IMG/VR virus record: IMGVR_UViG_3300005731_000120
Span: 1 to 37,320 of that record
Reading direction: 5' to 3' (one strand)
From: a virus
DNA: 37,320 nucleotides
In this document: positions 12,592 to 20,512 of the stretch, piece after piece
How positions within the stretch are numbered: the stretch's first letter is position 1
Layout: each line of letters begins with the position of its first letter
The notes under the pieces: model-generated
Told to the model about the DNA's origin: nothing
What the model saw: only the letters and a program-made list of their open reading frames with translations
The model's database searches: none
Position numbers and translations under genes: made by a program

Positions 12592-12879
12592 CTAATATTT
12601 TCGTTTAGGTTCAAACCACTCAAGATTGGATAAAACATTGTTGTCCGGCTGGTCATCTTTGTGTATACCCCACCTATCACTTTCCCCTTTGAATGCTGTT
12701 AGAACTAATCGATGTACATAATGTCTTTTTTGTACCCCATTTTTTGATAAATGGACATCCATTGTACCTTTCTTAGTCTGGCGTTGTTTAATAATACCTC
12801 GTTTAGATTTGACCCTACCTAACGAACTGACCCAATATAAACCCTCGTAATTGGGTATTTCTACCCATTCTTCGGTCAT
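12592..12879 (-). CDS. NUMOD4-HNH homing-type endonuclease
   Basis: Residues 1-30 (EEWVEIPNYEGLYWVSSLGR) form a NUMOD4 motif. Residues 50-90 contain the HNH core: YVHRLVLTAF, then HKDDQPDNNVLSNLEW, with the H...N...N pattern intact. At 95 residues it is compact, but both halves are complete. Such enzymes nick or cut DNA and usually move themselves between phages. Here it is the first gene of the leftward operon, directly behind the main promoter, with AGGAG 6 bases before ATG 12879. That position could mean insertion between promoter and original first gene (inference). Confidence 0.85.
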   Translation of the reverse strand: MTEEWVEIPNYEGLYWVSSLGRVKSKRGIIKQRQTKKGTMDVHLSKNGVQKRHYVHRLVLTAFKGESDRWGIHKDDQPDNNVLSNLEWFEPKRKY

Positions 12880-12909
12880 ATAAATCTCCTAACAAATGTT
12901 GTAAAGCCT

Positions 12910-12937
12910 AGTATACCATAATTTTAGTAAAAATCAA
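12910..12937 (-). promoter_or_regulatory. Main leftward sigma70-type promoter
   Basis: On the minus strand, TTGATT (12937-12932) and TATACT (12915-12910) are 16 bases apart, giving a transcript start near 12903, about 24 bases before the HNH gene. It is the best promoter match in the divergent region and should drive the whole leftward operon. The left half of an inverted repeat lies within its spacer and -35 box. Confidence 0.7.
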
Positions 12938-12981
12938 GCCCAAAGAGGGTTATTTTGGTGTGTTTTTACTAAATTTATTGG
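12916..12981. promoter_or_regulatory. Inverted operator-like repeat between divergent operons
   Basis: The sequence at 12963-12981 (TTTTTACTAAATTTATTGG) is nearly the reverse complement of 12916-12934. TTTTTACTAAA is exact for 11 bases, and centres are 40 bases apart, close to four helical turns. The left copy overlaps the leftward promoter. The right copy sits where a mirror-image rightward promoter would be, but no good -35/-10 pair is there. A repressor or switch protein binding both copies is the natural inference; no candidate regulator gene was recognised in the window. Confidence 0.5.
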
Positions 12982-13056
12982 TGTGACCGCGTTCGCAAAT
13001 AGGTGTTTTTTAGAGTTATATGCGTAGAGGCAATCCTTTTTAGTAGGTAAAATTTT

Positions 13057-13623
13057 ATGACAGAACACTGTAGAATAGACGACCCTCGTCGCTGTCATGG
13101 TATCACAGACCACGGTCAGTGCCAAGTATTGGCTGTCGAAAATTCAAACTTCTGCGATAAACATTACAGACAATCACCAAATGGTGGTAGACCCTCGACC
13201 CAATTAAAGAAACAAGAGATTAGACGATACAAATTAGATAATGCTAAACTTCAACAATCTTTAGATCAACAATATCAAGATGATGATTATTTGAATCTAA
13301 AAGATGAAATTCTTTTACTACAGATGTTGGTAAAAGAACGACTTGGAATGATCCGAACAGATGCCGATTTAATTATGGCAGTTGGTCAGGTTAATACCAT
13401 GATTCAACGACTTGAATCAATGAAAGTCGCCCTGTTGAAGATTCAGCAACAGTTGGGTTTTGTTCTGACAAAGGACCAAGTACGAAAACTTGGTATGCAA
13501 TTGGCAGATTTGATGGCGGAAGAATTTCAAGGTGTCGATGATAAAGACGAACGAATCAACAGAGTGTGTATTGGTTTCATCAATGCCATCCAAAACGCAT
13601 CACAAGGTGAACAACATGAGTAG
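13057..13623 (+). CDS. Candidate small terminase subunit with N-terminal zinc motif
   Basis: The 188 residues start with a cysteine/histidine motif, C13, C22, C33 and H36 (RCHGITDHGQCQ ... NFCDKH), common in phage and plasmid DNA-associated proteins. A long helical region follows (LKKQEIRRYKLDNAKLQQSL; DEILLLQMLVKERLGMIRTD) and ends in a helix-rich C-terminus. First gene of the rightward operon, helical oligomer-like design and a DNA-binding N-terminus all suit a terminase small subunit. However, the large subunit lies 3.6 kb downstream and similarity is not decisive. The ribosome-binding site is weak (AGGT). Confidence 0.4.
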   Translation: MTEHCRIDDPRRCHGITDHGQCQVLAVENSNFCDKHYRQSPNGGRPSTQLKKQEIRRYKLDNAKLQQSLDQQYQDDDYLNLKDEILLLQMLVKERLGMIRTDADLIMAVGQVNTMIQRLESMKVALLKIQQQLGFVLTKDQVRKLGMQLADLMAEEFQGVDDKDERINRVCIGFINAIQNASQGEQHE

Positions 13624-13924
13624 CCCCTATGATGGGTTAACACCCAAAAAACCAGAAGGTGAAGATATGTCAGACGACAAAACAGTTGACAAAACAGTTG
13701 ACGAAACAGTTGACAACGCAAAGCCATTAGCAGAATCACGTACTTTTTGGCTCAACCTTGCAACAATCGTTGTTAGTGTTGGTACATATTTGGTTGATAG
13801 TGAGTTGCTATCACAACATCCCGAAGTCGTTGCTATTTTAGGTACGGTTGTTGGTGTAGCTAACATTATTGTTCGTTTAGTTACCGACAAAGGTATCAAA
13901 GAAGTTGTCAACCTCAAAGGATAA
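13616..13924 (+). CDS. Holin-like membrane protein, 102 aa
   Basis: Starts at ATG 13616, overlapping the previous gene by 8 bases. Residues 1-45 are hydrophilic and include a tandem DKTVDKTVDETVDN repeat. Two membrane segments follow: TFWLNLATIVVSVGTYLV and VVAILGTVVGVANIIVRLV, with a basic end (TDKGIKEVVNLKG). Size and topology match phage holins in which a short cytoplasmic head precedes two helices. Holins permeabilise the inner membrane at lysis. Neighbouring exported proteins support a lysis context. Confidence 0.65.
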   Translation: MSSPYDGLTPKKPEGEDMSDDKTVDKTVDETVDNAKPLAESRTFWLNLATIVVSVGTYLVDSELLSQHPEVVAILGTVVGVANIIVRLVTDKGIKEVVNLKG

Positions 13925-13962
13925 ACCACGATATACGTGGGTCAATTAGAGGGAGAACTTCA

Positions 13963-14655
13963 ATGAAATTTTTCAAAACAATTTGTTTGTCGTTTATGCT
14001 GTGTTGTACAGGAGTTGTTGCACAGGATAAGCCAGTAGATAAACCAGTTGTAAAAGCAGAAATCACCATCGACGGTGAAACGGAAGCCAGTGTTGGGGAT
14101 TTAGTTGTATTATCAGTTGAGCAATCAAAAGCCACTTCTTTTAAGTGGATAATGATTCCTGAGAGTGATAATTTCTTAGTTATTGACGATGGTAAGCGGG
14201 CAGTTTTTAGTAGTGGTGTGGGTGGGCAGTTTCAATTTGTTGTAGCTTGCGCCCTTAATGATACATGTGATGTTATTGTACATACACTTGTTATTGATGG
14301 TGAACCCGTAACACCCGTTGATAGTTTAACTCGTAGGTTGAAAGGTTATTGTGATCAGATTGACTCAGCTACGAAAAAAGACGACTGTCTTAAATTAGCT
14401 CAATCTTTTTCAAGTATTGCTTTAATTGCAGATCAAGGTAAACTAACGACAATTGAAGAAATAATCGAGGCAACATTTAACTCGAATCAAGATGCTCTTG
14501 GTAGTAGTCTTGACGACTGGTTGCCTTTTAGAAATGGGTTAGCAACGGAGTTAAAAACCCTCGCTGAAAATGGACAACTACCAGATGTTCAAGCCCATAT
14601 TGACATGTGGAAAAAGATTTCTTCAACACTGAAGGAATACGCTTCCACAATCTAA
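13963..14655 (+). CDS. Secreted PKD/Ig-like protein, 230 aa
   Basis: An N-terminal Sec signal peptide (KFFKTICLSFMLCCTGVVA, cleavage before QD) leads to a beta domain at about residues 30-115. Its core, VGDLVVLSVEQSKATSFKWI followed by FSSGVGGQFQFVVAC, has the spacing of a PKD or Ig-like fold. The remaining 110 residues are helical (YCDQIDSATKKDDCLKLAQSF ..., then WKKISSTLKEYASTI). I know this combination from exported proteins of planctomycetes, but the match is by eye. Strong GAGGGAG site before ATG. It starts the exported cassette. Function unknown; a periplasmic binding or adaptor role fits. Confidence 0.6.
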   Translation: MKFFKTICLSFMLCCTGVVAQDKPVDKPVVKAEITIDGETEASVGDLVVLSVEQSKATSFKWIMIPESDNFLVIDDGKRAVFSSGVGGQFQFVVACALNDTCDVIVHTLVIDGEPVTPVDSLTRRLKGYCDQIDSATKKDDCLKLAQSFSSIALIADQGKLTTIEEIIEATFNSNQDALGSSLDDWLPFRNGLATELKTLAENGQLPDVQAHIDMWKKISSTLKEYASTI

Positions 14656-14669
14656 GTGAGGTTAGGAGA

Positions 14670-15686
14670 ATGGATAGGCGGCAATTCTTAAAAATCGGTG
14701 CTAGTGGTCTAGTAGGATCAATGGTGCCAGCAAAAATTGCACAGTGTGGTTTTGAAACACCTGTTTTTAGTGGTTGGATTCCAGATACAGAAGTTATCAA
14801 CCAAACTCTTCAAAAGTCGGCACGTCCGTATTTTTCGCAGCAAGCACCGCAAACCGTTTTAGGTAGTGGTAAAGGACAGGTTGTCTTGCTCCATAAATAC
14901 CTTGAACGTGCAATTGGTGAAATTGAAGCACATGACCAAACAATTGGTGATTGTGTGGGGCAAGCCTACGCCTTTGGTGTAGATATTCTTGCGGCTACCC
15001 AAATCTATGGATTGGGATTCAAAGAAAAATGGAAAGCCAAGGTAAGTTCCGAGATTGCTTACGGTGGATCGAGATACGAAATTGGTTATCAGGTCCACGG
15101 CAACAAAAGATTACTGACTGGTGATGGAAGTTTAGGTATCTATGGTGCCGAATTCCTCACAGAGTTTGGAACTTTGGCGAGAGATCGGTATGGAAATATC
15201 GATCTCTCCAAATATAATGGGAATACGTCAAAAGAATTTGGTCGAAATGGAATACCAGATGAACTGATTCCCTTAGTTAAAGAACATCCTGTAAAATCAT
15301 TTGCTTTAGTAAATGGTTATGAAGATTGTAGAGATAGTATCTCAAATGGATACCCTGTAATCTTTTGTTCTTCGATTGGGTTTAACCCTAATTGTCGTAA
15401 CCATAATCGAGACGGCAGAGATTCAGAAGGATTTCTAAAGAAGTGTGGTACATGGTATCACGCTATGTGTGGGATTGGAGTCGATGACACACGGAGACCG
15501 GGTATCTTAGTAATGAATAGTTGGGGAAATGATTGGGTATCAGGACCAACTAGGCATGACCAACCCAGAGGTTCATTTTGGGTTGACGCAGACACGATTG
15601 ATTTAATGTGTTCAAGTCGAGATAGTTACACAATCAGTGGATTCATTGGTTTTCCAGCCCAACGAATTGATTACAATTTGTTCTAA
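14670..15686 (+). CDS. Tat-exported papain-like cysteine protease
   Basis: MDRRQFLKIGAS at the N-terminus is a textbook twin-arginine signal. The mature part has the C1A papain layout: C95 in TIGDCVGQAYAF, H264 in TWYHAMCGIGVDD and N283 in VMNSWGNDW, all present and in order. Tat export implies folding in the cytoplasm before translocation. ATG 14670, next to AGGAG, is used rather than the earlier in-frame ATG at 14607. With a holin upstream and a secreted thioredoxin downstream, an envelope-degrading role is plausible, because the cassette has no recognisable muralytic enzyme; that role is inference. Confidence 0.85.
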   Translation: MDRRQFLKIGASGLVGSMVPAKIAQCGFETPVFSGWIPDTEVINQTLQKSARPYFSQQAPQTVLGSGKGQVVLLHKYLERAIGEIEAHDQTIGDCVGQAYAFGVDILAATQIYGLGFKEKWKAKVSSEIAYGGSRYEIGYQVHGNKRLLTGDGSLGIYGAEFLTEFGTLARDRYGNIDLSKYNGNTSKEFGRNGIPDELIPLVKEHPVKSFALVNGYEDCRDSISNGYPVIFCSSIGFNPNCRNHNRDGRDSEGFLKKCGTWYHAMCGIGVDDTRRPGILVMNSWGNDWVSGPTRHDQPRGSFWVDADTIDLMCSSRDSYTISGFIGFPAQRIDYNLF

Positions 15687-15706
15687 TGAAGAGGCAGGAA
15701 AAGGAA

Positions 15707-16384
15707 ATGTATAATGCAATGGTTCATACTGTGGAGAAAATTTGTATCTTGGCAGCGTTCTTTGTTACTCAAGTTAGTTTCGGGCAAGAAGGTCCAGTGG
15801 TTGCTGGAAATAACCAACCTAATCAAGTTAATAAACTTGATGTTAGACAAGGCTGGTTACCCGAAGCTAGAGAGTGGGAAACAAAAACAGCAGAAGGATC
15901 GGAAGCCCAAACAACTATCCGATCCTTACTCTCACTTGGTGATTGGGAACGAAACTTACTCACCCAAGAAAACAAAGTCTCAGCCCAGAAAGTGGAGAAA
16001 GTAAAGAAAGTAAAGTTTGTACCTACCAAAATTAAAGAAGCAGGGGACTCTGATAAAAACTACGCAGTTGTTTTAAGTGCAACATGGTGTGGTCCCTGTA
16101 AAACATTGGAACCGATTGTAGAAGAACTACAAAGGGACGGGTACATTATTTATAAATTTGACACAGATGATAAGAGGTATAGTAAGTTTTTTGATAAAGA
16201 CCACTATGACCTACCGGGGGTGTTACCCACAATCATCTTTGTTGAAAACGGTGTTGTTGAGGATAAAGCTGTAGGACTCCTGAAAAAAGATGTCTTTATG
16301 CAAAAATTAAAGACTCGGTCAGAGCAAGAGCCAAAACCAAAACCATCGCCAAAACCGTCGCCCAATATTTACGATGAGTTATAA
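15707..16384 (+). CDS. Secreted thioredoxin-fold protein
   Basis: A signal peptide (KICILAAFFVTQVSFG) is followed by about 75 residues of linker with a Lys-rich coil (QKVEKVKKVKFVPTKIK) and then a thioredoxin domain. That domain has the active site W127-CGPC131 (SATWCGPCK) and a cis-proline region (GVLPTIIFVENG). The tail is KPKPSPKPSP-rich. Exported thioredoxins reduce disulfides. Beside a cysteine protease it could keep the catalytic thiol reduced or open target disulfides (inference). ATG 15707, preceded by GGAAAAGGA, is preferred; the ATG at 15686 forms TAATG with the protease stop but lacks a site. Confidence 0.85.
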   Translation: MYNAMVHTVEKICILAAFFVTQVSFGQEGPVVAGNNQPNQVNKLDVRQGWLPEAREWETKTAEGSEAQTTIRSLLSLGDWERNLLTQENKVSAQKVEKVKKVKFVPTKIKEAGDSDKNYAVVLSATWCGPCKTLEPIVEELQRDGYIIYKFDTDDKRYSKFFDKDHYDLPGVLPTIIFVENGVVEDKAVGLLKKDVFMQKLKTRSEQEPKPKPSPKPSPNIYDEL

Positions 16385-16386
16385 GT

Positions 16387-16719
16387 ATGGCTAAATTAAG
16401 AAACCGAGACTTAAAGAAGGCACTGGTAAAGGCTTCAGTGAAAGCCGACCAAGATGACTTACTAAAAGACGAAGACTTGATTAAAGCAAATAACCAAGTC
16501 TATAAGTTATTTGGAGACGACCAAGATTTTATTGCCTCAGATGGTAATGGTGTCCCGAAAAATGTAACTTTTCTTACAATGTTTAGAGTAAGACGCTACA
16601 TGAAACGGAAGGGAGTCGAATGGAAACAAATGGACTCGACTTCTATTCTTAACTGGTTGTTAGAGAATTGGGTTGACGTATTAAAAGTTATTATGAGTGT
16701 TCTATTCATTTTCATATGA
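16387..16719 (+). CDS. Small tail-anchored membrane protein, 110 aa
   Basis: Starts at ATG 16387, two bases after the thioredoxin stop. About 85 charged residues (KKALVKASVKADQDDLLKDE ...) precede a C-terminal hydrophobic helix (VLKVIMSVLFIFI) that ends the protein, a tail-anchored topology. It lies between exported proteins and packaging genes. It could recruit or anchor the cassette at the inner membrane, or be an accessory lysis protein. Neither is shown by the sequence. Confidence 0.55.
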   Translation: MAKLRNRDLKKALVKASVKADQDDLLKDEDLIKANNQVYKLFGDDQDFIASDGNGVPKNVTFLTMFRVRRYMKRKGVEWKQMDSTSILNWLLENWVDVLKVIMSVLFIFI

Positions 16720-16747
16720 ATATGACTAAGCCAAGGATCAAAAACCC

Positions 16748-17191
16748 ATGCCTAAAAATCCAGTTGTTGATATTAAACTCCCTTTTTCATTTACTGATTA
16801 CGATGGCACAGTGTTGTTCATCGTAACACATAAGGGGAAAGACACTAACCACAGATGTAGTTCTAGTACAGAGATAAAGTTGGAAGTACCCAAAGGTGCT
16901 TCTGTTGTTCTTCAACGAGAATCAAATTCCAAAGAAACTTATGGACCAAAGTGGTCATATAAGGATGGAGATTGGCAAACATACGTTGAAGATAAGGAAA
17001 TAACCCCAACTACTGAACCTGAAAAGGTAAAACGTCGAAAGACACGGTCTACGAAATCGGCTACTGTTTCCTCTGATACCAAAGAGGTAGAAGTCTCATC
17101 CGACTCGCCACAGGAGACTCCCTCAGTTACGCCCGACCCCGTATCAGAGAAGGTAGACCTTGCAGACGATACCGAGAGTAAGGTTGAGTAG
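16748..17191 (+). CDS. Hypothetical protein with disordered acidic tail, 147 aa
   Basis: Residues 1-85 form a strand-rich domain (VDIKLPFSFTDYDGTVLFIV; EIKLEVPKGASVVLQRES). The rest is a low-complexity region of Ser, Thr, Pro, Glu and Lys, with a basic patch (KVKRRKTRSTKS) followed by an acidic end. No signal peptide. It could be a small virion or packaging accessory protein because the terminase gene follows 25 bases later. Not recognised. Confidence 0.5.
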   Translation: MPKNPVVDIKLPFSFTDYDGTVLFIVTHKGKDTNHRCSSSTEIKLEVPKGASVVLQRESNSKETYGPKWSYKDGDWQTYVEDKEITPTTEPEKVKRRKTRSTKSATVSSDTKEVEVSSDSPQETPSVTPDPVSEKVDLADDTESKVE

Positions 17192-17216
17192 TTGGGATAT
17201 ACAATGGAGACTGTAG

Positions 17217-18920
17217 ATGAATCCGATGGTAAACGAATTTCTTGATGCTTTTCAAACAAGTATTGAGAATAGGATTGTTACGGTCCCATCAAAATGGGCA
17301 GAACGTAGACGAGTAATGGGTCACCCTTTTGAGGGTCCATATAGTTTTAAGTATCACCCTTGGTGTCGTGAATTACATGATTCAACGGCATCTTGGAATG
17401 TGTCAATGAAGTCAGCACAGGCTGGATTTACAGAAGTCGGAATCAACCTCGCTTTATACACAGTAGATGTACTTAGGAAAAATGTCCTATATGTTCTGCC
17501 GACTTTGAATAACGCCTCAGATTTTTCTAAAGGTCGATTCAATCCAGCATTGAGTATGAGTCCATACTTAAAAAGTGTTTTCACAGATGCCAATAATGTT
17601 GGACTAAAGATGTCAGGTGACGTTGCTCTTTACATTCGTGGTAGTGGTAGTGATTCTAACCTGAAGTCGATCCCTGTTTCTGTTCTAATTCTCGATGAAT
17701 TAGATGAAATGGATCAATCTCAAATTGAATTGGCTCTACAACGTCTAAGAGGTCAACCTGATAAAAAGGTTTGGTTTATTAGTACGCCAACCGCACCCGG
17801 TCATGGTGTTGCATTAGAATACGAAAATAGCACTCAAGAACATTTTAGATTCAAATGCCCCGGCTGTAACAAAATTGACGAATTCAGATTTCCTGAATCA
17901 ATCAAAATTTGTGGTGAATCGATGAATGACCCCGATTGTTATCGGAGCCATTTTCAATGCACTTTGTGCGGTTATGAATTCAAATTATCACCAGACCCTA
18001 AGACTGGTAAGTTAAGACAATACGAAAAGTTAGATATCTTAACAAACACAGGGTTTTGGGAACCGACTATCAAGGGTACAGACCCCGATAGACGTGGTTT
18101 TAAGATCAATCAGCTTTACAGTTTTACGGTTTCAGCGGGTGAGATTGTTATCGATTATTTCAAATCGTTGACAAACTCATTTGCAAAACAAGAATTTTAT
18201 AAATCAGTTTTAGGTGAACCGTTCGTTGGCGCACAATGCCAAGTCACGGATCAAATGATTCAGAAAGCTATCAAGCCTTATTCATGTAAGGAACTGATAC
18301 CACATGACTCATCCAGAGTTATTACAATGGGTATCGACCGTGGTACATGGTGTCACTTTGTTATCTGTGAATGGTTCTTTCCACCTAATTTTACTGACTT
18401 AAATAATTCAGCACATTGTAAGGTCTTAGATGCTGGTGTCTTCCATGAGGAAGATTTACAAATGTTTGCAGGTCGTTTGATGCAAGAGTGGCAAGTACAT
18501 GCTTGTCATATTGATGCAGACCCCGGTAGACAAGAAGCCAGACGTTTTGCCAGAGAGTTCCCACGGTTTGTGTGGATGAACCAGTATAGGCAAGGTCGGA
18601 CAGGTAAGGAAATTACTATTGATGATGATGGGACAAACGCCCCTATCGCAACAGTAGATAGAACTAACTGGTTAGATATTTCATTAGGTCGATTCTACGC
18701 AGGTACTATTGATTTACCAAATGATTTACCTGCTGGATTCGCATCACATATCAAGAATTTGATTCGTGTATACGAAATGGATAAACAAGGTAACCCTGTT
18801 GCCATGTATAAGAACCATAACAAGGATGACCACTACGCCCATGCGTTAAACTACGCTGAGGTAGCATTACCTTGTGCTGTTTCAAATGCCCAAGGATGTA
18901 ACATCGAAAAACTATTATAA
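17217..18920 (+). CDS. terL: Terminase large subunit (lambda GpA-type)
   Basis: The packaging motor ATPase-nuclease. The ATPase part has a deviant Walker A (SMKSAQAGFTE, near 63-73), a Walker B with catalytic glutamate (VLILDELDE, 156-164) and a coupling motif (ISTPT, 188-192). A zinc-like insertion (CPGC at 214-217, CTLC at 248-251) is typical of the GpA family. The nuclease domain follows (TMGIDRGTWCHFVICEW; CHIDADPG). 567 residues is normal for the group. GGAG lies 8 bases before ATG 17217. GpA-type terminases often cut at specific cos sites, so the repeats or hairpins elsewhere in the window could include its binding site (inference). Confidence 0.95.
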   Translation: MNPMVNEFLDAFQTSIENRIVTVPSKWAERRRVMGHPFEGPYSFKYHPWCRELHDSTASWNVSMKSAQAGFTEVGINLALYTVDVLRKNVLYVLPTLNNASDFSKGRFNPALSMSPYLKSVFTDANNVGLKMSGDVALYIRGSGSDSNLKSIPVSVLILDELDEMDQSQIELALQRLRGQPDKKVWFISTPTAPGHGVALEYENSTQEHFRFKCPGCNKIDEFRFPESIKICGESMNDPDCYRSHFQCTLCGYEFKLSPDPKTGKLRQYEKLDILTNTGFWEPTIKGTDPDRRGFKINQLYSFTVSAGEIVIDYFKSLTNSFAKQEFYKSVLGEPFVGAQCQVTDQMIQKAIKPYSCKELIPHDSSRVITMGIDRGTWCHFVICEWFFPPNFTDLNNSAHCKVLDAGVFHEEDLQMFAGRLMQEWQVHACHIDADPGRQEARRFAREFPRFVWMNQYRQGRTGKEITIDDDGTNAPIATVDRTNWLDISLGRFYAGTIDLPNDLPAGFASHIKNLIRVYEMDKQGNPVAMYKNHNKDDHYAHALNYAEVALPCAVSNAQGCNIEKLL

Positions 18921-18929
18921 GAGGTTATT

Positions 18930-19370
18930 ATGCCATACCCAAGGGCGTCATTCCCCACATCAATATGGGATGGGTTATCAAACAATCGAGATAGGATATC
19001 TACGAATAGTAATGTTAATCCTAATGCGGAAGATTGGGAGAGAATAGCTTCCGAAGTTATTGCACTTCAAACGTATGTAGATACAACTACACTACTGGAC
19101 ACAATTACTGGTGACACAGTTTTAGATATCACTACAAACCATATAGCTTTGGTAGATTCCACTTCTGGAGATATCACTATTACGTTACCACCTACAACCA
19201 ATATGGAAGGTAAACGGGTTTCTTTGAAAAGGATTGATAATTCTGGTAATTCTATCATATTAGATGCAGATGGTTCAGAAACTATTGACGGTGAATTAAC
19301 ACAAAATATTGCCGTTCAGTTTTCAAGCATAACGATATTCTCCAATGGGGTAGGGTGGTACATTATATGA
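18930..19370 (+). CDS. Head-associated structural or fibre-like protein, 146 aa
   Basis: An N-terminal helical part (NAEDWERIASEVIALQTYVD) is followed by a beta domain: SGDITITLPPTTNMEGKRVS, then KRIDNSGNSIILDADGSETI and a final strand NGVGWYII. That pattern is widespread in phage fibre and head-decoration proteins. Lying between terminase and portal, it is more likely a head fibre or vertex protein than a tail fibre. Its stop overlaps the next start by ATGA. Confidence 0.6.
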   Translation: MPYPRASFPTSIWDGLSNNRDRISTNSNVNPNAEDWERIASEVIALQTYVDTTTLLDTITGDTVLDITTNHIALVDSTSGDITITLPPTTNMEGKRVSLKRIDNSGNSIILDADGSETIDGELTQNIAVQFSSITIFSNGVGWYII

Positions 19371-20500
19371 GTTATTTTCCCACAGGTAACGTAATTTTAA
19401 GTGGTAACTCAACTACGACATCATTAGATAACGGTGAGAGTTTTACAGGTTCATCAGTAGATGTTTCAAGATATGATTGTATCGTATTTGCTGTACTAAC
19501 TGATACCGCGACTGTCGTTCAGGCTCAATTTTCACCCGATGGTACAAATTGGGACAGTAGCCTAACATATAATGTTTCGGCTGATCTTAATGATGTTCAC
19601 AGGTTAACTGTTACACGAAGGTACTTTAGATTAGTAATCAGTAATAGTTCTGGTAGTAATCAAACTTACCTTAGAGCGCAATCTATGGCTGGTAGCTTTC
19701 CACAGTTGGCTAGTCCATTAAATATATCTGTTCAACAAGACGCTGATTCAATTGTTTCAAGGGCAATTGATCCAGAATTGGATATTGCTTCAGGACGTTT
19801 ATCTGGGTATGTTGTTCGGAATAAGTTTGGTAAAAATTCTGATATTGATACTGGTACAGTACCCGAAGATGTATGGGAGACCGGTGGAGTTTATACAGGG
19901 TTTCCAACAGGTAGTGCTGAAACCTTAGAAGTTGTTAGTTCCAGTACAGATGATACCTCGGATGGGACAGGTGCTAGGACACTAACTTTATTTGGATTAG
20001 ATGAAAATTACGAAGACCAGTCTGAGACATTTACATTAAATGGAACGACCGGAGTTATCTCTTCGAATACTTTTTTAAGAGTCCATACAGCATTTATAGC
20101 GTCTGCCGGGAGTAATGATTTTAATGTTGGAACTATCACTGTTAGACATAGTTCCACGACTGCAAATGTATTCTTAAATATGCAACCGAGTCGAAATCAG
20201 ACCAATTGTTCTGGTTATACAATACCTGCCGGTAAAACAGGGTATGTTAGACGAGTCCATGCTTCAATTAGAGGTTCTAACTCAGCAAATGTTGATGGTG
20301 CATTATGGATCAGAACATTTGGGAATGTACCTCGACTAAGACGACCTTTTACATTCGCAAAGAATGATAGGTTGAACGACACAATTTATGGTGGTCTAAG
20401 GTTACCTGAAAAAACTGATATTATAATGAGAGTCACATCCACGTCAGCGAATAATATCTCATTAACAGGTGGTTATGATATTATTCTAGTTGATAACTAA
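19367..20500 (+). CDS. Virion structural protein, 377 aa
   Basis: ATG 19367 shares ATGA with the previous gene. Residues 1-115 form a jelly-roll-like repeat (VQAQFSPDGTNWDSS, VTRRYFRLVISN) of the kind that measures deviations in phage appendages. Residues 140-377 form a second beta domain (FGKNSDIDTGTVPEDVW, GLDENYEDQSETFTLNGT, ITVRHSSTTANVFLNM, IPAGKTGYVRRVHASI). I recognise that domain from environmental siphophage structural proteins without a named function. Position suggests a capsid-attached fibre or decoration. Adhesion to the host is possible. Confidence 0.6.
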   Translation: MSYFPTGNVILSGNSTTTSLDNGESFTGSSVDVSRYDCIVFAVLTDTATVVQAQFSPDGTNWDSSLTYNVSADLNDVHRLTVTRRYFRLVISNSSGSNQTYLRAQSMAGSFPQLASPLNISVQQDADSIVSRAIDPELDIASGRLSGYVVRNKFGKNSDIDTGTVPEDVWETGGVYTGFPTGSAETLEVVSSSTDDTSDGTGARTLTLFGLDENYEDQSETFTLNGTTGVISSNTFLRVHTAFIASAGSNDFNVGTITVRHSSTTANVFLNMQPSRNQTNCSGYTIPAGKTGYVRRVHASIRGSNSANVDGALWIRTFGNVPRLRRPFTFAKNDRLNDTIYGGLRLPEKTDIIMRVTSTSANNISLTGGYDIILVDN

Positions 20501-20512
20501 CGGAGATATTAA

